Source of the DNA: Pachysolen tannophilus NRRL Y-2460
Lineage: Eukaryota; Ascomycota; Pichiomycetes; Alaninales; Pachysolenaceae
Assembly: GCA_001661245.1 (NCBI GenBank)
Contig: KV454011.1
Span: 220,525 to 284,524, forward strand
DNA: 64,000 nucleotides
Direction of reading: 5' to 3'
Shown: in pieces, positions 52,577 through 63,241 of the stretch
How positions within the stretch are numbered: the first letter of the stretch is position 1
Layout of the letters: every line of letters begins with the position of its first letter
The notes under the pieces: generated by a model
The model's input: the letters and a program-made list of their open reading frames with translations, nothing else
Database searches by the model: none
Told to the model about the DNA's origin: nothing
Program-made: the position numbers and the translations under genes

Positions 52577-53373
52577 ATGTCTGATTTAATGAATGAATCT
52601 GTTTCTCTTGGGTTTGAAGAAGATGATGGAGGAGAAGAAGTTGAAGTAGATGAAAATTTCCCATATCCTTTAAAGATAACGAGGTACTCGTTTAGCGACA
52701 AGATATCGAAATATTTAAATGATACTGGGAAACGATATGATGAAGATGAGTTTAAGATGGATGATTTTTTATATGAGAACTATAGATTTATATCACTTTC
52801 TGATTTATCTAATGATTTGACTAGTTTACTTAAAGAGTTGGATGATGAATTGATAACGTTAATAAATAATGATTATAATGAATTTATTAATTTGGGGAAA
52901 AGTGTTGAAGGTTCAATTGATATTATAAATAATATTAAAGTTGATTTAAATAATTATTATTTAAGATTGATTAATTCTTCAAAAGATTTAAATCGAACAA
53001 GTGAAGATTTAAATAATATATTAGAATATAAAAAAAATTAAATAATATTAAAAAAATTTCTAAAAATTTAATATTAATAGATAAACAATGTTCAATTTTT
53101 GAAAAATTAATAAAAGAAGCTAAAAATGATATTAATATAAATAAATTAATAGGATTATATTTATCAATAAATAAAAATTTAAAAGTAACTTGTATATTTT
53201 TATTGGAAAATAATATTAAAGAAAGTGAAATAGAATTTTTAAAAATATTAAAAGATCAACTGAATATTCTTAGATTTGAATTTAAAAGTTATTTGGAACA
53301 AGAAGATATTATTAGTAATGGTAATGATAAGTTAACTGCTAATTTCTTTAAGAAATATTTATTTAATGATTGA
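52577..53373 (+). CDS. COG2: COG complex subunit Cog2, frameshifted in A8
   Basis: Subunit of the conserved oligomeric Golgi tethering complex (lobe A). The 5' frame from ATG 52577 has the family core FLYENYRFISLSDLSNDLTS, LINNDYNEFINLGKS and VEGSIDIINNIKVDL, and stops at 53041 after LEYKKN. The protein clearly continues in the other frame from the A8 run at 53031-53038 (KLNNIKKISKNLILIDKQCS, to FFKKYLFND-stop at 53373). One more A would join the frames to give 265 aa (S. cerevisiae 262). COG2 is essential in S. cerevisiae, so a homopolymer error is the leading explanation. Confidence 0.85.
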
Positions 53374-53531
53374 TTACAAAAAGTATCTTTTATATATATG
53401 TATATGTATATGTGCAGTAGTAAACCGTCGGTTTATTTGATCCAAAATAATATATAAATTTAGGTATAAATTCCTATATAAATTTCATTTTCATTTTTTA
53501 TATATATATATAAAAAAACAGTTTAATAAAA

Positions 53532-54539
53532 ATGGTTGATGGATATCAAAAGAGAATTCCAATTTGGTTAGATTGTGATCCTGGACATGATGATGCTATT
53601 GCAATTATTTTGGCTGCATGTAGTCCCAAATATCAATTAATTGGTATATCAACAGTTCATGGTAATGCATCATTAGAAAAAACTACATATAATGCATTAT
53701 CTGTACTTACAAGTATAGGTAAAGAAAATGAAATACCAGTTTATAAAGGTTCATCAAAACCATTAATTAGAGAACCATCATATGCTCCAAATATTCATGG
53801 AGAATCTGGATTAGAAGGTTCAAATTTATTACCTAAACCTAAAGTTAAAGCATATGAAAATGGTTATATAGAAGCAATTTATAAAGCTATATTAGATTAT
53901 AAAGATGAATTAGCATTAGTTGCAACAGGAACATTAACAAATATTGCAAAAATTTTCATTAAATATCCTCAACTGAAATTTTTTTTAAAAAAATTATCAA
54001 TAATGGGAGGAGGTATTAATGTTTTTAATTGGAGTTTAAATTCAGAATTTAATATTTGGTGTGATCCAGAAGCTGCAAATATAATTTTTAAAGATTTTAT
54101 TTTAAATGAAAAGACAATTTTAATACCACTTGATTTAACACATAAAGCAATTGCAACAATTGAAATTGAAAAAAAAATTTTAAGTAATTCAATAACAAAT
54201 TTTAGACAATTACTTTATGATTTAATTATTTTTTTCAAAAAAACTTATATTGAACAACAAGGTTTTATAAAAGGTCCACCTGTACATGATCCATTAGCGG
54301 TAGCTGTATTATTACCATTTTATAATCTTGAATATGAAAATTATCCTTTAGAATTTAAATTTAATACTTATAAATTACAAATAATTGAAAATGGTCCAGA
54401 AAGTGGTAAATTAATAATTCTTGATAATAATTTCCAAAATGGTATTAAAGTAGGTTATGATATGAATATTAATAATTTTTGGAATATAGTACTTGAAACA
54501 ATTCAAATAGCTGATAAGACTGCAGCAGTAAATAAATAA
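53532..54539 (+). CDS. URH1: Uridine nucleosidase Urh1
   Basis: Hydrolyses uridine (and related nucleosides) to base and ribose in pyrimidine salvage. It is a nucleoside-hydrolase fold protein of 335 aa (S. cerevisiae 340). The calcium motif DCDPGHDDA is at residues 14-22; also present are GISTVHGNAS, SIMGGGINVF, EFNIWCDPEAANI and the catalytic-loop PPVHDPLA. A CTG codon in YPQLK falls where the S. cerevisiae protein has Leu, which argues against CUG-Ser decoding. Confidence 0.95.
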   Translation: MVDGYQKRIPIWLDCDPGHDDAIAIILAACSPKYQLIGISTVHGNASLEKTTYNALSVLTSIGKENEIPVYKGSSKPLIREPSYAPNIHGESGLEGSNLLPKPKVKAYENGYIEAIYKAILDYKDELALVATGTLTNIAKIFIKYPQLKFFLKKLSIMGGGINVFNWSLNSEFNIWCDPEAANIIFKDFILNEKTILIPLDLTHKAIATIEIEKKILSNSITNFRQLLYDLIIFFKKTYIEQQGFIKGPPVHDPLAVAVLLPFYNLEYENYPLEFKFNTYKLQIIENGPESGKLIILDNNFQNGIKVGYDMNINNFWNIVLETIQIADKTAAVNK

Positions 54540-55189
54540 ATATATAAAAAATGAGTCATAAATAAATGTATTTAATTTTACCCTGCTTGTTGTAAAGACA
54601 ACTTTTAAGTATTTTTTGGGCGGGAATAGTTTGGCCAGTGGACGGTGCACGGGGTCTAGTGCACGGCGGCCAGTGCGCCAGTGGCCCCCTCTCTTCCTCC
54701 TCTCTTTCTTTCTTTTTTACTTTTTCATTTTTTTCAACCTTATTGGCCCTATTGACAATGCGCGCTACGTTTGCCGCCAACTTTTTTCTGCCGCTTACTG
54801 TGCTGCCGCTGACGTCGCCGTTGAAGTCGCCGTTCTTTTTACTTTCACTTTCACTTAATTCTTCCGCTGAATTATAAAACGATTTAATTTAATTTATTAT
54901 TTTTGCCCCGCCACCGGCGTAAATAACAGAATTTTCAGCGTATTTGCGCGAATTTTTGTTAAAAAATTTTTTTTTTNTTTTTTTTTTTTTGGTTTTCGAA
55001 ATTTTAAAATTTTTTTATATAAGCAGGAAATCTCCCAAAAAGTTTATAATTACTTATTATATTTTATATACTTTATTAAATATTAACAAACAACAAGAAA
55101 TTATTATTTATTACTTATTACTTTTATTTTTAAATTTTATTTTTATTTTTGTGTGTGTTTTATAAAGAATAGTTTAAAAGTGTTAAAAA

Positions 55190-55201
55190 ATGTGTTGTTA
55201 A
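55190..55201 (+). promoter_or_regulatory. GCN4 uORF1 (Met-Cys-Cys-stop)
   Basis: ATG TGT TGT TAA, 305 nt before the end of the leader. It resembles S. cerevisiae uORF1 (Met-Ala-Cys-stop) in length, with AT-rich sequence around it, which favours resumed scanning and reinitiation. Inferred role: the positive uORF of GCN4 translational control. Confidence 0.7.
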
Positions 55202-55351
55202 ATATTTTTATTTCTCATCTAAGTTACATTTTTTTTTCGTTTGTTTTATCATTAACCGAAAAAAATAATTAGAATAAGTATTTTTTTTTTTAAAAAAAAA
55301 GAAAAAGAAAAGAAAAAATTAAAAACTTTTTCAAATTAAATCTTACCCATC

Positions 55352-55366
55352 ATGTTGTTGTCGTAA
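55352..55366 (+). promoter_or_regulatory. GCN4 uORF2 (4 codons)
   Basis: ATG TTG TTG TCG TAA in the leader, 151 nt downstream of uORF1. Probably an inhibitory or intermediate uORF. Confidence 0.6.
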
Positions 55367-55401
55367 TATTCAATTATTTCAAAGTTAAAATTCCGTCCAA
55401 G

Positions 55402-55434
55402 ATGACGTCAATCATATTGTTATTGTGTGTTTAA
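55402..55434 (+). promoter_or_regulatory. GCN4 uORF3 (10 codons)
   Basis: ATG ACG TCA ... GTT TAA, ten codons, ending 71 nt before the GCN4 ATG. It is the last barrier before the main start, so probably the strong inhibitory uORF. Its beginning coincides with a perfect CRE-type TGACGTCA (55403-55410). Confidence 0.6.
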
Positions 55435-55505
55435 TTAATCTATTATTGTTTAAAAATTTATCAAGAAAAATATATATATAAAAAAAAGAATCGTTATTAA
55501 GAATC

Positions 55506-56558
55506 ATGTCAGCTGTTGCCGCTAATTCTTTATCTTTTGACCCTAGCTCATTGCTTGAGCCAGGGTCCCTTTTTGATGCTGATCAACAAGATCAGCATGT
55601 TAGTTTGAACTCAAACTCTAGTGCTCCTTTAATCTTGGGTGAGTCGGTGTTTGATATCTTACACCACAGGCAAGTTGGTGGTGGTAAATCGGAATTTGGT
55701 AGTTTGCCATATACCGATTCTGATGCAACATCTGGTTCTGTCTCTGGCTCTGGTTCTCGCGCTAGCTCTGTTTCTACTTCTGGTTCTGTTTCAGGTTCTA
55801 CTTCTGGTTCACATACTATTTCACCAATGGAAATTCATTTATCGTTGATGAATTCGGTATTCCATCCAGATGGATCGTTTGATGACTCTCCGATGTTTAC
55901 CACTGCAGAAGATGATTCGAGGAACTGGGTATCGTTGTTTGAACAATCGGAACAAGTTGAACAAACTGAACCGGCTGAACAAGCTGAAGAGCTGCGTAAC
56001 GATAACGCTCCTCGCTCAGAACCTTCTCCAGTTCCAGCAAATGAGTCTTATACCAACTCTAGAAAGCGTTCTTACAATGAATCTGAGAATGGTGAGCAAC
56101 AACAAGTGCAAGAGCATCAACAAGTACAAGAGTATCAAACTCTTGCTCGTGATGCAGCTCGTGCTATTGTTACTCCAGAGTTGACTCCTTTAATGGGTGG
56201 TGATTTGGAGCTTTCTTCTAGATCAAACTCTTGTTCTGCTTCAATGTCAAGTGCTACTTTTTCAAAACGTCGCCAAGACTCTTCTAGTTCTCTTGTTTCT
56301 CTTGAAAATGAAAAAAGAGACCATTTGGGTGTTGTAAGTTACCATAAAAAACAACGTTGTGCTCCATTAACTCCTGTTTTCACTGACTCGGATGATCCAG
56401 TTGCTGTTAAAAGAGCTAGAAACACCGAGGCTGCAAGAAGATCGCGTGCAAGAAAAATGGAAAGAATGAGTCAATTGGAAGATAGAGTTGAACAATTGTT
56501 ACAGAGAAATGGAGAATTGGAGGATGAAGTTCGTAGACTTCGTGCTTTATTAAGTTAA
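55506..56558 (+). CDS. GCN4: bZIP activator Gcn4
   Basis: Master activator of amino-acid biosynthesis. It has 350 aa (S. cerevisiae 281). The basic region near residues 297-318 contains KRARNTEAARRSRARKMERM, almost identical to Gcn4, and is followed by a four-heptad zipper (LEDRVEQLLQRNGELEDEV) to the end. The N-terminal 290 residues are Ser/acidic, with an aromatic/hydrophobic acidic activation-type segment near 130-150 (DDSRNWVSLFEQ). LTPVF near 282 and the acid-rich middle could be degron regions. The leader with three uORFs is the strongest sign of conserved Gcn2-eIF2 translational control. HIS6, in this window, is a classic target pathway gene. Confidence 0.95.
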   Translation: MSAVAANSLSFDPSSLLEPGSLFDADQQDQHVSLNSNSSAPLILGESVFDILHHRQVGGGKSEFGSLPYTDSDATSGSVSGSGSRASSVSTSGSVSGSTSGSHTISPMEIHLSLMNSVFHPDGSFDDSPMFTTAEDDSRNWVSLFEQSEQVEQTEPAEQAEELRNDNAPRSEPSPVPANESYTNSRKRSYNESENGEQQQVQEHQQVQEYQTLARDAARAIVTPELTPLMGGDLELSSRSNSCSASMSSATFSKRRQDSSSSLVSLENEKRDHLGVVSYHKKQRCAPLTPVFTDSDDPVAVKRARNTEAARRSRARKMERMSQLEDRVEQLLQRNGELEDEVRRLRALLS

Positions 56559-56840
56559 AGTGTTTTTTTTTTAAAAATTTTTAATTTTTTAATTTTTTCT
56601 AAATTTTTTATAACTTTTTGAAGTAGAATTACAAAGTATATTAGTTAACTTTTTTTATTATTATTAATCAATGATTAAATAAATTATTTTAAAAAATTTA
56701 TATATAAAAATAGGTTTTTTAAATGAAGTAGTTTACAGTATTAGTTTTTTTTTAGTATTAGTAATATGTTTTTCTATAATTTGTCGAAAAAAATATTAGA
56801 AAAAAAAATTTTTTTAACCAGGACTTTGCATTTAAGTAAA

Positions 56841-56913
56841 TGCGTGAACCGGGATTCGAACCCGAGTCCCCAGCTTGGAAGGCTAGAATGCTAAACCACT
56901 ACACTATTCACGC
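56841..56913 (-). tRNA. tRNA-Gly(TCC)
   Basis: 73 nt including discriminator A. Acceptor GCGTGAA pairs with TTCACGC, the D arm is TAGTGTAGTGGTTTAGCA, and the anticodon stem CTAGC/GCTGG (one T-G wobble) encloses CTTCCAA, anticodon TCC. The T arm is CGGGTTCGAATCCCG. No intron. T-runs follow on the minus strand about 25 nt downstream. Confidence 0.94.
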
Positions 56914-57286
56914 GGTTAAGGCAGGAAAGTTGGACTCCCAATTCACTGAAAACTAAATGAGAAATAATGTTTTTTTTTTATCTTTAATTAATTAGATATA
57001 CATAATTTAGTTAGTTATTATTTCCACTTTTAAATAATAATTATTGATTGTATGTAGCATTTATATATATTTATTTGAATATTATTTAAAAAACGAAAAA
57101 CAACACGCAAAAAAAAAAAAAAAAAAAAATATATAAGAATGGAGAAAATTTGATGATAAGGACGCAAAACTACTACTAAAATTGATTTATTATTCATCTT
57201 CAAACTTTTTTTTTTTTTTTTCTTTTTTTTTTTTGTATTTTAGAAGTTAATAAAATGATCTCCACCAATTAATAACTTAAATAAAC
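56914..57286. other. tRNA-Gly to ICL1 3' flank
   Basis: 373 bp. ICL1 terminator region with A- and T-runs (57110-57129, 57207-57234). No gene. Confidence 0.6.
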
Positions 57287-58930
57287 TTATAATTTAGTTT
57301 TAAATTGTTCTTCAGTAACACCTGCACCCATGGCAGCAGTGGAACTAGCACCACCACTAACCATCTTTAATAAATCGTCAATATACTCTGCACCTGACCA
57401 TTTTTGATGCTTAACAACTTCAACTTTATTATCCATTTCTGGTTGTTGTATAGTTTGACCATAAGCTTTCATTCCACTTTCACTATATTGTCTAGCAAAA
57501 TTATCAACAGCTAATGCAGTTGTATGTAAACCAGCCAATGTAATAAATTGCCAAATATAACCCAATTTACTTAATCTCTTTATATATGTTTCTTGTTCTT
57601 CTGCAGATAATGCCAGGTTCCAATTAAAAGATGGTGATAAATTATAAGCTAACCATTGATCTGGATATTTTGATTTAACACCTTCCGCAAATTCTTTTGC
57701 TTGTTGATAATCTGGTAATTTAGATTCCATCCAAATTAAATCTGCATATGGAGCAAAAGATCTTCCACGATTAACAGCACATTGAGTACCTCCAAGATAA
57801 CGATAATAACCTTCTCTAACTCTTGGAGCTTCCCAATCAAAATAAATATCTTTACCTAATAATTCACGAGCAATTTTTCTTGCTTCTTTATTTGAATGAT
57901 TACTTACTGGAGTAACAATTGAAGTAAATTTTTTAATTAATTCTTGTTTATTAGAATATGAACCCAGTTTAATTTCATCAATAACTGCTTCATGAAATAA
58001 TTTTAAACCAGCTTTTTTAACCCAATTTTCTTCAATTTGTTGTAAAACATCACCATTAGCTCCACGAGCTTCAGCTTCTCTTGTAACATCAATCAAAGGT
58101 TCAACATTTGGATTTGTTGATCCAACAACAAAATAATGATCTCTATGATCAATAGTACTTGTAATTAAAGTTGCAGCTTCTGAATCAGTTCTAGCAACAC
58201 AAATTAAATCAGTACCCATAATATCTGCACAAGCTCTAATTGCAATCAATCTATTAATATGTTCTTGAATTGGAACCAAGACTTTACCAGCCATATGTCC
58301 ACATTTTTTAGTACCTGGAGCTTGATCTTCAATATGAATACCTGCAGCACCTCTTTCAATAAACATTTTAGTTAATTTTAAAATAGCAGTAATACCACCA
58401 TGACCAGTATCAGCATCTGCAACAATTGGTCTAAAAAAATCAGTATAAGGTATTTTTTTTCTTTCAGAAACTGGTAATTTCAATCTACTTTCTCTTTGTT
58501 TTTTATCATGGAAAACTTGAGCAGAAAATAAATGATCAACTTTTCTTGGTACAGTATCCATTGGATAATCAGCTAAATCAGGACCAGGTTCATTTGATGA
58601 TGAAGCAGTTGAAGAACATTGCCAACCAGAAACATAAATTGTATCCAAATATTTTGCCATTTGAGTAATATGTATTGGATCTAAAGCTCCAAATGTAAAA
58701 GAAGCACTTTTATTTCTATCATGTTCTTCTAATAATTTAAATAATTTTTTGGACATAATATTTGATGGAAATTCAAATTGAACAGAACCTCTTTTTTCTG
58801 CAATATCCCTTGCAGTATAAATTCTTCTAGTCTTTCTCCATCTTGGTTGAGACCACCATTCTTCTATTTCTCTAATTTGATTTTCGAAATAATCTTCCTC
58901 GGCAACAGTATCAATCTTTGTAAATGGCAT
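57287..58930 (-). CDS. ICL1: Isocitrate lyase
   Basis: Cleaves isocitrate to glyoxylate and succinate in the glyoxylate cycle, needed on C2 compounds and fatty acids. It has 547 aa (S. cerevisiae 557). The active-site signature is KKCGHM (Cys catalytic) near residue 210, with DTGHGG upstream, and IWMESKLPD and NLSPSFNW downstream. The C-terminus TEEQFKTKL ends in TKL rather than a canonical SKL, so peroxisomal targeting is uncertain. A large 945-bp upstream region fits a regulated, glucose-repressed gene. Confidence 0.97.
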   Translation of the reverse strand: MPFTKIDTVAEEDYFENQIREIEEWWSQPRWRKTRRIYTARDIAEKRGSVQFEFPSNIMSKKLFKLLEEHDRNKSASFTFGALDPIHITQMAKYLDTIYVSGWQCSSTASSSNEPGPDLADYPMDTVPRKVDHLFSAQVFHDKKQRESRLKLPVSERKKIPYTDFFRPIVADADTGHGGITAILKLTKMFIERGAAGIHIEDQAPGTKKCGHMAGKVLVPIQEHINRLIAIRACADIMGTDLICVARTDSEAATLITSTIDHRDHYFVVGSTNPNVEPLIDVTREAEARGANGDVLQQIEENWVKKAGLKLFHEAVIDEIKLGSYSNKQELIKKFTSIVTPVSNHSNKEARKIARELLGKDIYFDWEAPRVREGYYRYLGGTQCAVNRGRSFAPYADLIWMESKLPDYQQAKEFAEGVKSKYPDQWLAYNLSPSFNWNLALSAEEQETYIKRLSKLGYIWQFITLAGLHTTALAVDNFARQYSESGMKAYGQTIQQPEMDNKVEVVKHQKWSGAEYIDDLLKMVSGGASSTAAMGAGVTEEQFKTKL

Positions 58931-59875
58931 ATTGAATCAAATAATTATATAAATATTTATATAGTTTATCAAAAATAAATATAATTAAATAAATATATAA
59001 AATAAAAAATGAAAAAAAAAAATAAAAAAAACTAAAAGAGGATTAAAGACAACTTATATATTTATATATTGATAATTATACCCGGCTGTTTAAATATTAA
59101 TATATATATATATGTATATATAATAATAATATTATTATTAATTTATAATTTATTACTTTTACAACATTTCCCTTTATACATTAAATGAATTTATATACTT
59201 CCAAGTAGGATGAAAGGCTATCCAAATAAGTCGTTTGTACGGAACAATAGCAAGAATTTATTAAAAAAATTATAAAAAATTGATCAATTGTTCAAGTGTA
59301 GCCGGGATAAAGGGTAAATTTTTAAAGTTTTCTTCTGATTACCCCAGATTTCATGGTTCAATGGAGCAAAAAAAAAAAAAGTAGAAAATCAGGCGCGGGT
59401 CATGCATAAATTATGATCTCATCGAGAATCAAAAGACCGGAAATAATAACAAAAAAAAAGTATAAAGGTAGTGCAGCAAATGCAAAGTAATAGTTAGGAA
59501 AAGTAAGAAAAAAGTAAGAAAAAATGTGCACTTATTGTACGCAGCAGCAGTAAACTTATTAAGTGCGTTCCAAATTTCTCTCTTTAAATGTTGCGTTATC
59601 TCTATATGCGTTATCACTCAAAATGTATGTTTTCTTTATTTTCTTTTCTTTTTGGTCCTCGTTACACAAAGACAAAATGAATAGATTTTTTTTTTTTCAA
59701 CTTCTCTTATATCTCTTTACCTTCTCTAATGAATAGTGTTTATGTCTACGAGTAGTAATTCTTTTTCGTTTTATTCTTTTTTGGTGACTTCAAGTAGTGT
59801 CTATATCATCTATACTCTTCAACAATCTACATCTCTAATCACTTTGTTTTTCAAAAAAAAAAAAAAATTCTTTAA
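58931..59875. promoter_or_regulatory. Divergent promoter, ICL1 and GPI-protein gene
   Basis: 945 bp. A near-match to the gluconeogenic CSRE (consensus CCNTTNRNCCG) is read on the minus strand as CCTTTATCCCG around 59302-59312, with one mismatch. Alternating TA tracts lie at 59098-59124. T-rich stretches lie before the ATG at 59876. No other gene is supported. Confidence 0.4.
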
Positions 59876-60917
59876 ATGTTTTTCAAGTGCATTCTATTAT
59901 TGGCCTTATTGTTTGGTCAAGTTTTATCAAAAGATTTATTAAGACCCGAGAATTTTTTGGGGTTTGGACCATTATGCGTATGAGATAAATTAAAATTAAA
60001 TTAAAATAATTTTAATAAGAAGTTAAGTACCGTCGATTTATTTGGGCGGGTCATAATATATGAAAAAAAAAAAAACTTTTTTTTTTAATTTTTCACCAAT
60101 AATAATTGAATTATAAAACTAACTTAATACTTTTGATTTTTTTAAATTATAGGATGATGTTAAATATCTATCTTGTCATTCAAAAGTCAAGACAAATTAT
60201 CAAGTTTGTACAAATTCAAATTCTAATTGTCAATGTTATTATATTGGAGTAGTATTATCGGAATGTATAAAATATTGTCCTGCATATAATCCAGAAACTT
60301 TTGGTTTATTAGAAAAACTATGCAAACAAAATCCATACGAATTAAGTATGACTGAATTTGTAAATAATAACTCTTCAACTACTATTAATACTTTATCAGA
60401 AGTTGATCATTTAGAAGATTTTCTTGATCCTAGTCGTGATATTTTCACTAGAGAAGATTTGGAATTAGAAAGAGATGATTTAGATTCCATAAAACCGCCG
60501 CACCCTCACCCTTACGCAAACTCAAACTTGCATCAACTTCAAGGTCATCATTATTCCTACTACCGGGATGGTTCAGATAAGGTTCCTGCACAAACAAATT
60601 TACATTCAAACGCAAAGACGGGAAATATTTATGATATCTTGGAAAATGTCTATAATAATAGTAATACTATAGGTATCAATGATGTCGATTATGATTATGA
60701 TTTTGATGATATTAATGAGGCAAACAATAGTAATTCCACTAGTAGAACTGCTTTCAACCGTATAAAAGTCATTGGAGAAACAGAAACCAAAACTGAAACA
60801 GAAACAAATAACAACAATAACAACAACACCAAAAATGATTCAAATAAATTATTAGTAATAAACAATTCGGTGGTGATTACTTGTCTCTTTATCAGTTTAA
60901 TTTTCCAAATTGTGTGA
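59876..60917 (+). CDS. 8-Cys (CFEM-like) GPI-anchored wall protein, one intron
   Basis: Exon 1 is 59876-59977 and exon 2 is 60153-60917. The 175-nt intron (59978-60152) has donor GTATGA, branch AACTAAC at 60117-60123 and acceptor TATAG. The 288-aa product has a signal peptide (MFFKCILLLALLFGQVLS). Next comes a compact domain with eight cysteines between residues about 34 and 87: one at the exon 1 end, CQC in the middle and three later. The spacing recalls CFEM domains, but Asn replaces the usual haem-site Asp before CQC. A long Asn/Thr/Asp-rich stalk follows. The C-terminal hydrophobic tail (SVVITCLFISLIFQIV) suggests a GPI anchor. Haem binding is not shown. Confidence 0.75.
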
Positions 60918-61043
60918 ATAACTTTAAATTTTTTAAAATTTTTTTTTTTTTTGGCGCCCTTTCTTTTTGATTTTTTTTAGTAATAAAATAATTTAAATTA
61001 ACTATAATTTTAATTTGATTCAAATTTTATATTCTATGAAGAT

Positions 61044-62795
61044 ATGTCGATATTTGCATATGATCAGGACTGTAAGCTTGGTACGACAAGTCAAATACGT
61101 AAGAAATTAAATTTCCATGATGAAGTAATATGGAAAAATTTTTCATCAAGAAGATTGAAATTAATTGATTCAATGGGATTAAGCGCCAAGAAAGCATGTG
61201 AACAAGAAAGAGAAATTCAAGAATGTGCTTTTACTTTATTAAAAGAATTCGAATACCCTAGTGAGTGCTTAAATGATTTTATAAGATTAGTTAGAATCGC
61301 TATTCAATCCGTAAGAAGAAATCGTAAAAGGTGTTCGAAATCAAGGTTAAATAATAATGATAGATTTGTTATTATAAATGGTAGTAAGGATAATAAAGAT
61401 AATAATAGTTCAAGTAGTGATCATGATCATGATAATGATAATGATAAGGACAATTCTTTAGATAAAGTGAAGTTGGGGTTCAACATTTCTGAGATTTTAC
61501 ATGATGATGCTAATGATGGTAATAATAATAATAATAAGAACAAAGATTTAAAAGATGAATTAAATTCAAAATTAGCTGTTAAAGCTTTGATTCAACCAAT
61601 ATTACCAAATACTGGAGCTTCTATAGGTGTGAAATTACCATCATTTGCTACATTGTTAAATACAAATGATTATCAGTATCAATCATCATCAGTACGAACT
61701 TTGTCAAATAAAGAATTAATTTCATTAAATAAATTACTTTCATTAATTAAAAAATCAAAAACTTGTAATCAAATATCAAATGAAATTAATACTTCAATTT
61801 TTGAAAAATCGGAATCTTTAGGTTCTTTAGTTATAAATTCAACAATTTCATTAACATTATTGAAAAATTTTGGAAATTTAAATCATTCATCACTGAAATA
61901 TTTATTATTAAAATTATCAAGTGATTCTACAATGTCAAAAATTTTGAAAAATTTAGATTCTGAATCAACAGAAGTTATAACATTGGATGTTTTCATGGCT
62001 TCTCAATCTTTTAAAAGATTAATTGGGTGTTGTATAATAGATTTTGGATTTGATTGTATAACAATTCCATTAGGAGATATTTTTAATGAAATTATTTTAA
62101 AAGAGTATCCATTGATTTCGAAAAATCAATCGGCTAATAATAATGTCAATTCTTCATTACCAATTCAAATTTCAAATGGAAATGATTTATATGATTCAAT
62201 GAAAATTGATAATCTTATATCTACGTCTAATTATAATATTAGACAAGAAATTCAACAAAATGAAAAAAATTTTAATGATTTACCTTCAGATAAAAAAGTT
62301 ATTTTAAAATATCATAATCAATCATTATTTTTCAAATTTAATTCTAAAATTTCTTCATCTCCAACTCATTTAGAATTATTAGAAAATTGCAAAGAAGCAT
62401 TTCAAATTGTTGATAAAAATAAATTTTTAATTATAAAACTGAATAATTCTAAAAAAATTTTAAATAATGATGATGAATTACAAAAAATTTTTAATGATGA
62501 TAATAATAAACTCATAGAATTAGAAATCTCTACAGCATCAAATAATGGGAAAGATTTTTCCACTCAATCTCGAGGGCTCAATATTAATTCTAATGATTCT
62601 ATTAAATCCAAAAATTATACTGCTACAAGCGGTGAAAGATCAACATTATCAAAATTTTCAAAATTTTCAAAATTTTCAACCTGTGTTAGTCCAGATGAAC
62701 TGAAACAGAAAAAGAGAAAAACTGAAACTAATTCAGACAATGGAGAAAATGATAAAGAGCAAATCATAGGAATTCAATTCCAGCCATTGTTATAA
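61044..62795 (+). CDS. VHR1: Vhr1-family transcription factor
   Basis: Regulator of biotin-responsive genes (VHT1, BIO5) in S. cerevisiae. The N-terminal Vhr1 DNA-binding region is clear at residues 12-100 (TSQIRKKLNFHDEVIWKNFS, RRLKLIDSMGLS, EYPSECLNDFIRLVR, IQSVRRNRKR). The remaining sequence is Asn/Ser/Lys-rich, with a predicted folded block near 190-360 (LNTNDYQYQSSSVRTLSNKE onward). Length is 583 aa (S. cerevisiae Vhr1 640). The paralogue Vhr2 cannot be excluded. Intact. Confidence 0.88.
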   Translation: MSIFAYDQDCKLGTTSQIRKKLNFHDEVIWKNFSSRRLKLIDSMGLSAKKACEQEREIQECAFTLLKEFEYPSECLNDFIRLVRIAIQSVRRNRKRCSKSRLNNNDRFVIINGSKDNKDNNSSSSDHDHDNDNDKDNSLDKVKLGFNISEILHDDANDGNNNNNKNKDLKDELNSKLAVKALIQPILPNTGASIGVKLPSFATLLNTNDYQYQSSSVRTLSNKELISLNKLLSLIKKSKTCNQISNEINTSIFEKSESLGSLVINSTISLTLLKNFGNLNHSSLKYLLLKLSSDSTMSKILKNLDSESTEVITLDVFMASQSFKRLIGCCIIDFGFDCITIPLGDIFNEIILKEYPLISKNQSANNNVNSSLPIQISNGNDLYDSMKIDNLISTSNYNIRQEIQQNEKNFNDLPSDKKVILKYHNQSLFFKFNSKISSSPTHLELLENCKEAFQIVDKNKFLIIKLNNSKKILNNDDELQKIFNDDNNKLIELEISTASNNGKDFSTQSRGLNINSNDSIKSKNYTATSGERSTLSKFSKFSKFSTCVSPDELKQKKRKTETNSDNGENDKEQIIGIQFQPLL

Positions 62796-63241
62796 TTCAA
62801 AGGAAAAAAACAGGAAAGAAATGGTTTATTTCATATATATATAGAGAGAGAGTGTGTGTGTGTGCTTTGGTGTGGGTGAGTCTGGTTTGGAAGCCCCAAT
62901 TTTTAATTTTCAATTTTTTTTAATTTTTTTTTTAATTTTTTAAATTTTTCTTCGTGGGTGAACGATTAAATTATAATTTCGTACGGTAAATAAAACGTTC
63001 AAACAGCAAACTTTATTGCTAATTTTTATTAAAAAGAATTTAGATAATCAGATTTTAAATTGGATTCTCAAAGTATTGATAATTTTATTTTTTATTTAAT
63101 TGTTTGTTGTGGGTGGGTTTTTTTTTGTTTTTAATCCATTTTGTATAATTTTATTTTGTTTATAAACGGTTCTGTTTGAGATAATTTTTTAAATTTTCTC
63201 TTATTTTATATATACTATATTAGTTTTGTGAAATTAAAGAA
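62796..63241. other. VHR1-THO1 intergenic region
   Basis: 446 bp with GA/GT dinucleotide runs at about 62840-62862 and TTTAATTTTT repeats. THO1 promoter; no gene. Confidence 0.6.

Larger units (their letters stand above)
54540..55505. promoter_or_regulatory. GCN4 promoter and long 5' leader
   Basis: 966 bp. Near the URH1 stop is a full Gcn4-type palindrome ATGAGTCAT (54551-54559). Two GC-rich blocks (about 54615-54700 and 54750-54850) stand out, the second with TGACGTCG at 54810. A T-run with an N at 54977 follows, then an A/T-rich leader with three short uORFs before the GCN4 ATG. Confidence 0.7.

Noticed and set aside
54616-54877. Overlapping frames in the GC-rich block upstream of GCN4
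   Set aside because: Frames overlap each other on both strands, have no family similarity, and reflect local GC enrichment.
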